From NCBI GenBank assembly GCA_036504155.1, contig DASXVQ010000102.1, positions 1 to 64,000 of the forward strand: DNA of 64,000 nucleotides. Reading direction: 5' to 3'. The stretch's first letter is position 1. Each line of letters starts with the position of its first letter. Origin of the DNA: JACRCT01 sp036504155. GTDB taxonomy: Bacteria > Myxococcota > Myxococcia > Myxococcales > UBA5297. The notes under the pieces were generated by a model. That model was not told the DNA's origin. It did not search any database and was given only the letters and a program-made list of their open reading frames with translations. Shown piece by piece: positions 34,118 through 44,069 of the stretch. The translations under genes and the position numbers were made by a program.

Positions 34118-37100
34118 ATGCCGATGAAGCGAGCTGCGTGGGCCTTTGGACTGCTGCTGCTGGTCGCGGGCTGCCCGGAGCCGGGGCCGGCCGGGAAGGA
34201 CGCCTCGGTGCGCAGGGACGCGAGCCGCCCCGACGCCGAAGAGGTCGTCATCGGCGACGAGGACTCGGGCATCCCGGCGGACTCCGACGGCGGAACCCTC
34301 CCCAAGGCCGACGGCGGGGGCGTCAACACCGGCATCGGCTGGTGCAACGTGCAGTCGCCGGCCAACGGGACCATCGCCGTCGGCGCCAAGCTCGCCGTCT
34401 TCGGGCAGGTCTACGTGGAGAACGAGACCAGCCAGACCGGCACCCGGCCGGACGTCGAGGGCCAGCTGGGCTACGGTGCGCAGGGCAGCGAGGGCTCCCT
34501 GGACAACACGTGGGTGTGGACGAACGCCGCCTTCAACAAGGACGACGGCAACAACGACGAGTACAAGGCCGACCTCTCCCCGGCGCTCGGCTCCTGGAGC
34601 TACGCCTACCGCTTCCGGTTCAAGAACGGTCTCTGGCAGTACTGCGACCTGAACGGCTCCGCCAACGGCTACGACAAGACCCAGCAGGGCGCGCTCACGG
34701 TGACCCCGGTCGTGCCCCCGAAGATCAGCTGGTGCAAGGTGGTCTCCGCGGCCAGCGCCACCTCCAAGCTCGGCCAGAACGCGCTCGTCTACGGGCAGGT
34801 GCTGGCCACCGGCGTCACCGACGTCGGGACCGGGCAGGGCGCGGGCATCATCGGCGAGGTGGGCTACGGCCCGCTCGCCTCCGACCCCACGGCCTCGAAG
34901 GACTGGAGCTGGAGCGCGGCGACCTTCAACAAGGACGTGACCGCCAACGACGAGTACGAGGGCCGGCTCGCGCCCGCCAGCCCCGGCAAGTACGCCTTCG
35001 CCTACCGCTTCCGCCTGGGCACCGACGAGGCCGTCTACTGCGACACCGACTCGGCCGGCGCGGGCTTCAACAAGGACAAGCTCGGGACGTTGGAGGTGAC
35101 CGAGCTGGCCGTCGACTGGTGCAACCTGCAGTTCCCGCCCGCCACCAGCCTGACCCCGGGAGGCGACCTGACCGCCTACGGGCAGGTGCTGGTCAAGGGC
35201 ACGACCGATCAGATCGGCGTGGGCGCGGACGTCGAGGGCGAGCTCGGCGTGGGCGCCGCGGGCAGCAACGGCTCGACCGACCTGACCTGGACCTGGACCA
35301 AGGCGGCGTTCAACCAGGACGTGGGCAGCAACGACGAGTACAAGGCGACGGCGAAGGCCGGCGCGGTCGGCGCCTACGCCTACGCCTACCGCTTCCGGTT
35401 CAAGGGCAGCGCCTGGAAGTACTGCGACCTGGACACGAGCGACAACGGCTACCAGCAGGCGCAGCAGGGCGCGCTCAGCGTCGCCACGGTCAAGCCCAAG
35501 ACCATCGACTGGTGCAACGTGCAGTTCCCCAGCGCGGCGTCGGTGACCAAGGGCGACTCCACCAGCATCTACGGCCAGGTGCTCGTCGGCGGCATCACCG
35601 AGGCGGCGGGCGCGGGCGCGGACATCGTGGGCGAGGTCGGCATCGGGGCCACCACCGCCGACGCCTCGGCGAGCGACGGCGCGGCCTTCACCTGGACCGC
35701 GGCGACCTTCAGCAAGCAGGACGGCAACAACGACGAGTTCATGGGCGCGCTGGCGCCCGGCGCCACCGGCGAGTACGCCTACGCCTTCCGCTTCAAGTAC
35801 CAGGGCGGGGCCTGGGCCTACTGCGACCTCGACGGCTCCGCCAACGGCTTCCAGCCGGCGCAGCAGGGCAAGCTCACCGTGGCCGACGTCAAGCCGCCCA
35901 AGGTCGACTGGTGCCGCCTGCAGTGGCCGCCCGCCGGGTCGGTCACCCAGGGGACCGCCTACAGCGTCTTCGGCCAGGTCTGGGTCAACGGCGTGACCGA
36001 GGCGGTGGGGCAGGGCGCGCAGGTCGAAGGCCAGCTGGGCGTCGGGGCCGCAGGTTCGGACGGCTCCACCGACGCGGCCTGGACCTGGGTCGCCGCCAGC
36101 TACGGCAAGGACGTGGGCAACAACGACGAGTACCAGGCGGACCTCGCGCCGGCCGTCGGCGACTACGCGTATGCCTTCCGCTTCCGCTACAAGGGCGGGC
36201 CGGAGTGGACGTACTGCGACCTGGACTCGAACGACAACGGCTTCGACCAGGCGCAGCAGGGGACCTTGAAGGTCGACCCGGTCCCCGCCACCACCGTCGA
36301 CTTCTGCGTGCTGCAGTGGCCGCCCGACGGCAACGTCGTCGCCGGGACGCCCTTCGCCATCTACGGCCAGGTCTACAAGGCCGGCGTCACCGACCCCGCG
36401 GGCAAGGCTGCCGACATCGACGGCCAGTACGGGTACGGAGCCGCCGGCACCGACGGATCGACCGACGGGACGTGGACCTGGAAGGGCGCGACCTTCAACA
36501 AGGACGTGAACAACAACGACGAGTTCGTGGGCGAGCTGGGCCCCGGCGAGGGCAACTGGGCCTACGCCTACCGCTTCCGCTACCAGGGCGGCGCCTGGAC
36601 CTACTGCGACCTCGACGGCTCGACCAACGCCTACTCCAAGGCGCAGCAGGGCCTGCTGACCGTGACCGCGCAGAACGTGCCCTGGGTGCAGCTGCGGCCG
36701 CTGGCGTCGGGCGTGGAGAACGCCGGGTCCAAGCTCGCGGTCGCCGCGGAGGTCTACTTCAAGGGCGTCACCGACGCCGCCGGCCAGGGCGCCGGCGTCA
36801 CCGCGCAGGTCGGCATCGCACCGGAGGTCGCCCCGCCGGCCACCCCGGCCTGGACCTGGGTTCCGGCTTCGTACCTGGGGGATGCGCCCGGCGCCGCCAC
36901 CAGGAACAACGACGTCTACGGCGCGACCGTCACCGCGCCCGGCGCCGGCAGCTACGTCGTCACCGTCCGCTTCACCGTCGCCGGCAAGGACTACGACGCG
37001 GATGCCGACGGGGCGACCGCCGAGTTCGTGCCGGTGACGCTGCAGACCTTCGCCGAGCCCGCCGCCGCGGGCAACTCCGTGGGTTGGTGCAACGTCCAGT

Positions 37101-37516
37101 GGCCGACCGCCTGCACCGCCGCCCCCGGCGCCACCAGCTGCACCGAGGAGGCCCCGGGGACCGGCACCACCTCGCTGCTCTTCGGCCGGGTCTACATCGC
37201 CGGCGTCTCCGACCACGTCGGCTCCGACGGGCAGATCGGCGCGCAGTGGGGCATCGGCCCCGCCGGCTCCAGCCCGCGCACCGACCTGTGGACGTGGACC
37301 AAGGCGGAGTGGAACGCCGACGCCGACGCCTTCAGCCCGGGCGACCACAAGAACGACGAGTACAAGGCGGCGTTCACCGCGCCCGCGGCCAAGGCGAGCT
37401 ACCGGTACGTCTTCCGGTTCCGCCTCGCCAGCGGCTGGACCTTCTGCGACACCGACGGTTCGAATGGCCTGGAAGGCTTCGACCCCGCCAAGAGCGGCAC
37501 GCTGACCGTGCAGTGA
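34118..37516 (+). CDS. Surface lipoprotein with eight ~130-residue WCN/YCD repeats
   Basis: The product has 1132 residues from the ATG at 34118 (GGAGG nine bases before); an ATG at 34124 is equally possible. The lipobox is VAGC, followed by a ~50-residue acidic tether. Eight repeats then run to the end. Each starts with a (D/G)WCNxQxP strand, has FGQV or YGQV, a long-side DVEGQLGYG, a WTW core, NNDEY, YAYRFR and closes on YCDLDxSxNG. Repeat 7 has lost both cysteines. The pattern suggests stacked disulfide-stabilised beta-sandwiches. Lying between an amylase and MalK, it may be a starch-binding scaffold comparable in role, not sequence, to SusE/SusF. Similar repeats occur elsewhere in Myxococcota secreted proteins, as far as I recall. 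Confidence 0.75.
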   Translation: MPMKRAAWAFGLLLLVAGCPEPGPAGKDASVRRDASRPDAEEVVIGDEDSGIPADSDGGTLPKADGGGVNTGIGWCNVQSPANGTIAVGAKLAVFGQVYVENETSQTGTRPDVEGQLGYGAQGSEGSLDNTWVWTNAAFNKDDGNNDEYKADLSPALGSWSYAYRFRFKNGLWQYCDLNGSANGYDKTQQGALTVTPVVPPKISWCKVVSAASATSKLGQNALVYGQVLATGVTDVGTGQGAGIIGEVGYGPLASDPTASKDWSWSAATFNKDVTANDEYEGRLAPASPGKYAFAYRFRLGTDEAVYCDTDSAGAGFNKDKLGTLEVTELAVDWCNLQFPPATSLTPGGDLTAYGQVLVKGTTDQIGVGADVEGELGVGAAGSNGSTDLTWTWTKAAFNQDVGSNDEYKATAKAGAVGAYAYAYRFRFKGSAWKYCDLDTSDNGYQQAQQGALSVATVKPKTIDWCNVQFPSAASVTKGDSTSIYGQVLVGGITEAAGAGADIVGEVGIGATTADASASDGAAFTWTAATFSKQDGNNDEFMGALAPGATGEYAYAFRFKYQGGAWAYCDLDGSANGFQPAQQGKLTVADVKPPKVDWCRLQWPPAGSVTQGTAYSVFGQVWVNGVTEAVGQGAQVEGQLGVGAAGSDGSTDAAWTWVAASYGKDVGNNDEYQADLAPAVGDYAYAFRFRYKGGPEWTYCDLDSNDNGFDQAQQGTLKVDPVPATTVDFCVLQWPPDGNVVAGTPFAIYGQVYKAGVTDPAGKAADIDGQYGYGAAGTDGSTDGTWTWKGATFNKDVNNNDEFVGELGPGEGNWAYAYRFRYQGGAWTYCDLDGSTNAYSKAQQGLLTVTAQNVPWVQLRPLASGVENAGSKLAVAAEVYFKGVTDAAGQGAGVTAQVGIAPEVAPPATPAWTWVPASYLGDAPGAATRNNDVYGATVTAPGAGSYVVTVRFTVAGKDYDADADGATAEFVPVTLQTFAEPAAAGNSVGWCNVQWPTACTAAPGATSCTEEAPGTGTTSLLFGRVYIAGVSDHVGSDGQIGAQWGIGPAGSSPRTDLWTWTKAEWNADADAFSPGDHKNDEYKAAFTAPAAKASYRYVFRFRLASGWTFCDTDGSNGLEGFDPAKSGTLTVQ
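34337..37513 (+). repeat. Eight tandem ~395-bp coding repeats
   Basis: The repeats start near 34337, 34727, 35113, 35503, 35905, 36296, 36680 and 37078. NNDEY- and YCDLD-encoding stretches recur in nearly the same DNA words, for example AACAACGACGAGTAC, which points to expansion by duplication with later divergence. The seventh is the most diverged. Confidence 0.8.
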
Positions 37517-37521
37517 GCCTC

Positions 37522-37562
37522 CTGCCCTGGCCTCGGGCCCTGACGGGCTCGGGGCCGGGCAG
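37522..37562 (+). promoter_or_regulatory. Long hairpin between repeat lipoprotein and malK
   Basis: CTGCCC pairs with GGGCAG, and inside it GGCCTCGGGCCC pairs with GGGCTCGGGGCC through two G-T pairs, around a TGAC loop. It fills most of the 66-base gap. No T-run follows. It could end part of the transcripts or protect an mRNA end, separating surface-protein dose from transporter dose. Confidence 0.5.
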
Positions 37563-37582
37563 CCGAACGACGAGAGAGCACC

Positions 37583-38656
<1,074 letters not shown>

Positions 38657-38669
38657 CGGGGACGCGACC

Positions 38670-41267
38670 ATGAGAAATCCCGTCAACCCGGACCTCGCGA
38701 GGGTAGAGCCCGCCCTCCGCGGCGGGGATGCAACGCGACCGCCCCCGGCCCGGAGGCCGGGCGCCCTCCAGCTCGCGGCGATGGCCATGTTGGCCGGGCT
38801 GCTGGCGTCGGCCTCCGCCTCCGCCTCGGCGGCGCCGGTCGAGCTGGTGCTCTGGCACAGCTACACCGGCGCCGAGCGCGAGACCCTGGACGAGATCGTC
38901 AAGGGCTACAACGCGGCGCACGCGGACGTGCGCGTGACCGCGCTCGTCATCCCCTACGACGCCTTCGCCGACAAGCTCACCTCCGCCATGGGCGTGGGCA
39001 AGGGCCCGGACGCCTTCATCTACCCGGGACAGGATCGCCTCGGCGACTGGGCCGCGCAGGGTCTGGCCGAGCCGCTGCAGCACGCCCTCGACGGCGAGGT
39101 CGTCCGCCGGTTCACGCCCTCCGCGCTGCAGGCGCTCACCGTCCCGCAGGGCGGTCGCGTGCTCTACGGCTTGCCGATCGCCATGAAGTCGCTGGCGCTG
39201 GTCTACGACGGCGCGAAGGTGCCGCAGGCTCCCAAGACGCTCGAGGAGCTGACCGAGACCGCCAAGAAGCTCACCGGCGACGGCTCCTACGGCTTCGTCA
39301 TGGACTGGGCTAGCGCCTACACCGAGGCCGGCTTCCTCCACGCTTTTGGCGGCAAGTTCCTCGATGAGAAGGGGCAGCCGGCGCTCAACGCGGCCCACAA
39401 CGCCGAGGCCCTGGCCTGGGTCAAGGGGTTGCGTGACCAAGGCCTGCTGCCGCGCGAGGTGACGGGAGCGATGGTCTCCTCGCTCTTCAACGATCACAAG
39501 GCTGCGATGATCGTCGCCGGGCCCTGGTTCCTCGGCGACATCAAGCCGGGCATCGACGTGCGCGTGGCGCCGCTGCCCTCGGGGCCGGCCGGGCCGGTGC
39601 GGCCCTACCTGGGCGTCGAGGCGGTCATCCTCTCCGCCAAGAGCGCGCACAAGAAGGAGGCGCTCGCCTTCGCGCTCGCGCTGACCTCCGACGACGCCGC
39701 CCGGCTGCGCCTGGAAAAGGCCGGGACCCCGGTCTGCAACCGCGCTGCCTGGGATGGCGTGAAGAACCAGGCGCTGCAGGGCTTCAAGGCGCAGGCGGAG
39801 CTAGCCGTGCCCATGCCCAGCGTCCCGGCGATGCGCTCCGTCTGGACGCCGCTGGACGCGGCGATCGCCAAGATCGTCGGCCAGGGCCAGGACGCCGACG
39901 CCGCGCTCGGCGAGGCCCAGCGCCGCGTCCGCGATACGGTCAAGGTCTCCGACCGCGGCGAGTCCGTGGACGTCGTCACCAAGGACGCCGAGAAGGTCTA
40001 CGAGCAGGCCAAGTGGCAGGCCGAGCACCCGGGCGAGCTGCTCAAGGACAGCCGCTGGGAGGCCTCGGTCCTGCGCTACGAGCCGACGCTCAAGCCTCTG
40101 CTGGGCAGGTGGTGCCCGGAGAAGCACCGCGGCTTCCCCGAGCAGATGGGCTGCCCCATCCCCAAGGCGCTCGCCGATCTCGCCGACCAGGCCGAGACCC
40201 GGCCCGAGCTGCCGGCGGTGCTCTGGAACCAGGCCAAGACCGAGGTGACCATCGCCCTCAAGACCGCCGACGGCCGGGTGGCCATGGTCCGCGGCGGCGC
40301 GCCGGTCACCCAGAACCGCGCCTGGCAGTTCGTGCTGGGCCTGCTCTGCCTGGGCCTGGCGGTGCTGGCGTTCGTCTACCGCGAGAGGATCCGCCCGCAC
40401 CTGGGAGCCTACGCGTACGTAGCGCCGGCCATCGGCGGGGTCCTGCTGCTGGTCTTCGTGCCCTTCGGCTACGGCCTGTCGCTGGCCTTCTACGACGTGA
40501 CGCCCACCCGCGAGAAGTTCGTGGGGATGACCAACTTCGTGGACATCATCCTCGCCCGCGGCGCCGGAGACGCGCACAGCTTCTACTACACGTTCGGGAT
40601 GACGGTCCTCTGGACGGTGGTGAACGTGTTCCTGCACGTCTCCATCGGCCTGGGCATGGCGATGCTGCTGCAGGACTCCAAGCTGCGCTTCCGCAACGTC
40701 TACCGCACGCTGCTCATCATCCCCTGGGCCATCCCCAACTACATCACCGCGCTGATCTGGAAGGCGATGTTCAACGCCGAGTACGGGTTCATCAACCGCG
40801 TCTTCAACCTGGGCTCGTTCAGCTGGTTCGACCACCCGGTGAGCTCGTTCTTCGCCAACCTCGCGACCAACGTCTGGCTCGGCTTCCCGTTCATGATGGT
40901 CACCGCGCTGGGCGCCCTGCAGTCCATCCCCAGGGAGCTCTACGAGGCGGCGGACGTGGACGGTGCGGGGCGCTGGAACAAGTTCACCAACGTGACCCTG
41001 CCGCTGCTCAAGCCGGCGCTGATCCCCGCGGTCATCCTCGGGGCCATCTGGACCTTCAACCTGTCCTTCAACGTCATCTACCTGGTCTCGGGCGGCGCGC
41101 CGGACGGGGCGACCGACATCCTGGTGACGCAGGCCTTCCGCTACGCCTTCGAGCAGTACCGCTACGGCTACGCGGCGGCCTACGCGACCATCATCTTCCT
41201 CATCCTCTTGACCTACACCGTGCTCACCAACCGCATCACCAAGGCCACCGACGGAGCGTTCGAATGA
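38670..41267 (+). CDS. MalE-MalF fusion: maltodextrin-binding protein joined to permease
   Basis: The product has 865 residues. A 30-residue Arg/Pro-rich leader precedes a hydrophobic segment (LQLAAMAMLAGLLASASA). Residues ~55-480 are a maltose-type solute-binding protein (LVLWHSYTGAERETLDEIV, YGLPIAMKSLALVYD, AAMIVAGPWFLGDIKPG). After a ~60-residue linker with WCPEKHRGFPEQMGC, seven membrane helices follow from ~550. They carry the permease EAA motif ELYEAADVDGAGRWNKF, which contacts MalK. Seven helices, rather than the eight of E. coli MalF, fit an outside N-terminus. Fusion fixes one binding domain to each transporter and no free MalE gene is present. The stop overlaps malG in ATGA. Confidence 0.9.
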   Translation: MRNPVNPDLARVEPALRGGDATRPPPARRPGALQLAAMAMLAGLLASASASASAAPVELVLWHSYTGAERETLDEIVKGYNAAHADVRVTALVIPYDAFADKLTSAMGVGKGPDAFIYPGQDRLGDWAAQGLAEPLQHALDGEVVRRFTPSALQALTVPQGGRVLYGLPIAMKSLALVYDGAKVPQAPKTLEELTETAKKLTGDGSYGFVMDWASAYTEAGFLHAFGGKFLDEKGQPALNAAHNAEALAWVKGLRDQGLLPREVTGAMVSSLFNDHKAAMIVAGPWFLGDIKPGIDVRVAPLPSGPAGPVRPYLGVEAVILSAKSAHKKEALAFALALTSDDAARLRLEKAGTPVCNRAAWDGVKNQALQGFKAQAELAVPMPSVPAMRSVWTPLDAAIAKIVGQGQDADAALGEAQRRVRDTVKVSDRGESVDVVTKDAEKVYEQAKWQAEHPGELLKDSRWEASVLRYEPTLKPLLGRWCPEKHRGFPEQMGCPIPKALADLADQAETRPELPAVLWNQAKTEVTIALKTADGRVAMVRGGAPVTQNRAWQFVLGLLCLGLAVLAFVYRERIRPHLGAYAYVAPAIGGVLLLVFVPFGYGLSLAFYDVTPTREKFVGMTNFVDIILARGAGDAHSFYYTFGMTVLWTVVNVFLHVSIGLGMAMLLQDSKLRFRNVYRTLLIIPWAIPNYITALIWKAMFNAEYGFINRVFNLGSFSWFDHPVSSFFANLATNVWLGFPFMMVTALGALQSIPRELYEAADVDGAGRWNKFTNVTLPLLKPALIPAVILGAIWTFNLSFNVIYLVSGGAPDGATDILVTQAFRYAFEQYRYGYAAAYATIIFLILLTYTVLTNRITKATDGAFE

Positions 41268-42181
41268 GCACCACGCCTGAGCTCTCCCCCCCGGCCAGCC
41301 CCGCCGCGCCCGTTCCGACGACGGGCAGGCCCTCGGCCCTGGTCTCGGCCCTGCCGATGGCCGGGAGGCACCTGTTCCTGATCCTCTTCACCATTGCCGT
41401 CCTCTGGCCGGTGCTGTGGGTGCTGAAGATGGCGCTCGAGCCCGGCCAGGACTTCGCCTTCTCGCTCTCGCCCATCCCACAGAACCCGTCGCTGGACAAC
41501 TTCACGCGGCTGATCACCCACACCGACTCTCAAGGCCGGTGGCTCTTCGGGCGGCAGCTGTGGAACAGCTTCGCCATCGCCTCGGCTTCGGCGCTGCTGG
41601 GCATCTTCCTGTCGGCGACCGCGGCCTACGCCTTCAGCCGCTTCAAGTTCCCGGGCCGGCGCGCGGGGCTGCTGGCGTTCCTGGCGACCCAGATGTTCCC
41701 GGGCACGATGATGATGATCCCGCTGTACCTGCTCCTGAACTACCTGCACCTGCTGGACTCGATGCTCGGGCTCATCCTGGTCTACGCCACGACCTCGGTG
41801 CCCTTCAGCGTCTGGAACCTGAAGGGCTACTTCGACACCATCCCCAAGGAGCTGGAGGAGGCGGCGATCATCGACGGGGCGAGCCAGTCGCGCATCTTCT
41901 GGACCATCGTCATCCCGCTCTCCGCGCCGGCCATCGCCATCACCGCGCTCTTCAGCTTCATGACCGCCTGGAACGAGTACATCCTCGCCGCCAAGTTCAT
42001 GGACAGCGAGCTGCACTACACGCTGCCGGTGGTGGTCAACGGCGCGGTCGGCAGCAAGAGCGTGCGCTGGGGCGACTTCGCCGCGGGCGCGGTCCTGGTC
42101 TCCGCGCCGGTGGTGGCCTTGTTCCTCGGGCTGCAGCGGTTCATCGTGGGAGGGCTGACGGCGGGCGGTGTGAAGGGCTGA
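41264..42181 (+). CDS. malG: Maltodextrin ABC transporter permease
   Basis: The product has 305 residues, with a Pro/Ala/Thr-rich cytoplasmic start and six membrane helices. The EAA loop reads ELEEAAIIDGASQSRIFW, as in MalG. FGRQLWNSFAIAS and the C-terminal RFIVGGLTAGGVKG (E. coli ends GGLTAGGVKG) make the MalG identity strong. It pairs with the MalF half of the fusion and with MalK. Its ATG overlaps the upstream stop by four bases, so translation is coupled. It ends 19 bases before the HDAC-family gene. Confidence 0.95.
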   Translation: MSTTPELSPPASPAAPVPTTGRPSALVSALPMAGRHLFLILFTIAVLWPVLWVLKMALEPGQDFAFSLSPIPQNPSLDNFTRLITHTDSQGRWLFGRQLWNSFAIASASALLGIFLSATAAYAFSRFKFPGRRAGLLAFLATQMFPGTMMMIPLYLLLNYLHLLDSMLGLILVYATTSVPFSVWNLKGYFDTIPKELEEAAIIDGASQSRIFWTIVIPLSAPAIAITALFSFMTAWNEYILAAKFMDSELHYTLPVVVNGAVGSKSVRWGDFAAGAVLVSAPVVALFLGLQRFIVGGLTAGGVKG

Positions 42182-42200
42182 CCGAAGCTTCGGGAGCAGG

Positions 42201-44069
42201 ATGGGCATCGCCGACCAGATTCGGGACATGGTCGAGCCGCTGCTCGACGTGGTCTCGACGCGCTCGCCGCGGCGCGCGCTGGGCGATCTGGCCGACAAGC
42301 TGCTGCTGCGCACCCGCCACGAGGTGCCGGTCTTCTACGACCCGGCCTACCGGCTCCCGTTCGCGTCGTTCGAGGCGATCGCCGGGGTCGAGCCGCGCCG
42401 CGCCGACTTCGTCGCCTGGTTCCTCCTGGAGCGCAACGTCATCGGCGTGACCGACCTGCGCGCCCCGCGCCGGGCCATCTACGCCGACCTGGCGCGGGTG
42501 CACGGGCCGGCGCTGCTGGAGTCCCTGGGCAAGCGCGAGACCCTGGCTTCCATCTACGCGGTGGACGCCTCCGACGTGCCGGTGGACGAGACGCTCAACA
42601 CGGTGCGGCTCGCCTGCGGCGGGACGCTCGACGCGGCGCGGGTGGCGCTGCGCACCGGCGGGCAGGCCGTGAACCTGCTCGGCGGCTTCCACCACGCCGC
42701 GCCCAACCGCGCCGCCGGCATGTGCCCGGTCAACGACATGGCGGTGGCGGTGGCCGCGCTGCGCAGCGAGGGCTTCCGCGGCCAGGTGGTCATCATCGAC
42801 CTCGACGCCCACCCGCCCGACGGCACGGCGGAGTGCTTCAACGGGGACTCCACGGTGTGGATCGGCTCGCTCTCCGGCTCCAAGTGGGACGGGCTCTTCG
42901 GCGCCGACGAGACGGTGCTCCCCGAGGGCTGCAACGACGAGACGTACCTCGGCGCGCTGCAGGCGATGCTCTCGCGCATGCCGCCCAAGCCGTCGCTGGC
43001 GTTCGTCATCGCCGGCGGCGACGTGCTCGCCAACGACCGCTTCGGAAAGCTGGGCCTGACCCTGGACGGCGCCCGCCAGCGCGATCTGGCAGTGGCCGAG
43101 GCGCTGGAGGGCGTGCCGAGCGTCTGGCTGCCCGGCGGCGGCTACCACCGCAACGCCTGGAAGATCCCGGCGGGGACGGTGCTGGCGCTGACGCGCAAGA
43201 CGCGCGAGCCGATCCCCGAGAACTACGACCCGCTGCGCGCCCGCTACAAGCAGGTCTGGCAGAGCTTCGGCCAGCGCAGGCACTCCGGCGAGTTCTCGTT
43301 CAGCGCCGAGGACATCGAGGACTCGCTTCGGCTGCACGGCTCCGAGCGCTACCTCCTGCTCGGCCACTACACCGCCGAGGGCATCGAGTTCGCGCTGCAC
43401 CACTGCGGCATCCTGGCCCACCTCCAGCGCCTGGGTTACGGGCACTTCAAGGTGGAGGTGGACGAGGCGAGCCCCGGCGAGCGGCTGCGGCTGTTCGGCG
43501 AGTCGGAGGGCGTGCGCCACCTGCTCATCGAGGTCGTGCTCGAGCGCAAGAAGAAGCCCACCGGCGCCGAGGTGCTCTACATCCACTGGCTGACCCTGCG
43601 CAACCCGAAGGCCGCCTTCAGCGAGCGGCGCCCGCAGCTCCCCGGTCAGGAGCTGCCCGGGTTGGGGCTGGCGCGCGAGTCGGAGGAGATGCTGGCGCGG
43701 CTGGCGCGGGAGCTGGGCATGGCGGGGGTGGCCTACCGGCCGGCGTGGTTCCACATGGCCTACGCGGCGCGCTACCACTTCCGCTACGTCGATCCGGAGC
43801 GGCAGGGGCGCTTCGAGGCGATGCTGCGCGACCTGAAGCGCTACTCGCTGCGCGAGGTGACGCTCGCCTTCGCCCAGGGTCGCATCCGCATGAACGGCCA
43901 GCCGTACCCTTGGGAATCGGAGGAGATGGTGTACTGGCTGGGCAAGCACCGCCGCGAGGACCGGCGGACGGTCGAGGCCGAGCGGGCGCGGGCGCACTTC
44001 ACGTTGGTGCCGGCTTCGGGCAAGGTGGGCGCCTCGGCAGGCGAGACCAACGGAGCCCCGGCGACATGA
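42201..44069 (+). CDS. HDAC-family deacetylase-like protein with long C-terminal extension
   Basis: The product has 622 residues. GGGAGCAGG precedes the ATG. Residues ~35-330 follow the histone deacetylase/acetoin-utilisation fold: GGFHHAAPNRAAGMCPVND with the His pair, IIDLDAHPPDGTAE with Asp and His metal ligands, AGGDVLANDRFGKL with the second Asp, and LPGGGYHRNAW. The usual HHGDGT is changed to HPPDGT. The remaining ~290 residues (for example YLLLGHYTAEGIEFALHH) are not part of normal HDACs and I do not recognise them. Substrates could be acetyl-lysine, acetylpolyamine or another amide. It follows malG by 19 bases and is coupled to the next gene by ATGA. A link to sugar metabolism is only contextual. 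Confidence 0.8.
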   Translation: MGIADQIRDMVEPLLDVVSTRSPRRALGDLADKLLLRTRHEVPVFYDPAYRLPFASFEAIAGVEPRRADFVAWFLLERNVIGVTDLRAPRRAIYADLARVHGPALLESLGKRETLASIYAVDASDVPVDETLNTVRLACGGTLDAARVALRTGGQAVNLLGGFHHAAPNRAAGMCPVNDMAVAVAALRSEGFRGQVVIIDLDAHPPDGTAECFNGDSTVWIGSLSGSKWDGLFGADETVLPEGCNDETYLGALQAMLSRMPPKPSLAFVIAGGDVLANDRFGKLGLTLDGARQRDLAVAEALEGVPSVWLPGGGYHRNAWKIPAGTVLALTRKTREPIPENYDPLRARYKQVWQSFGQRRHSGEFSFSAEDIEDSLRLHGSERYLLLGHYTAEGIEFALHHCGILAHLQRLGYGHFKVEVDEASPGERLRLFGESEGVRHLLIEVVLERKKKPTGAEVLYIHWLTLRNPKAAFSERRPQLPGQELPGLGLARESEEMLARLARELGMAGVAYRPAWFHMAYAARYHFRYVDPERQGRFEAMLRDLKRYSLREVTLAFAQGRIRMNGQPYPWESEEMVYWLGKHRREDRRTVEAERARAHFTLVPASGKVGASAGETNGAPAT

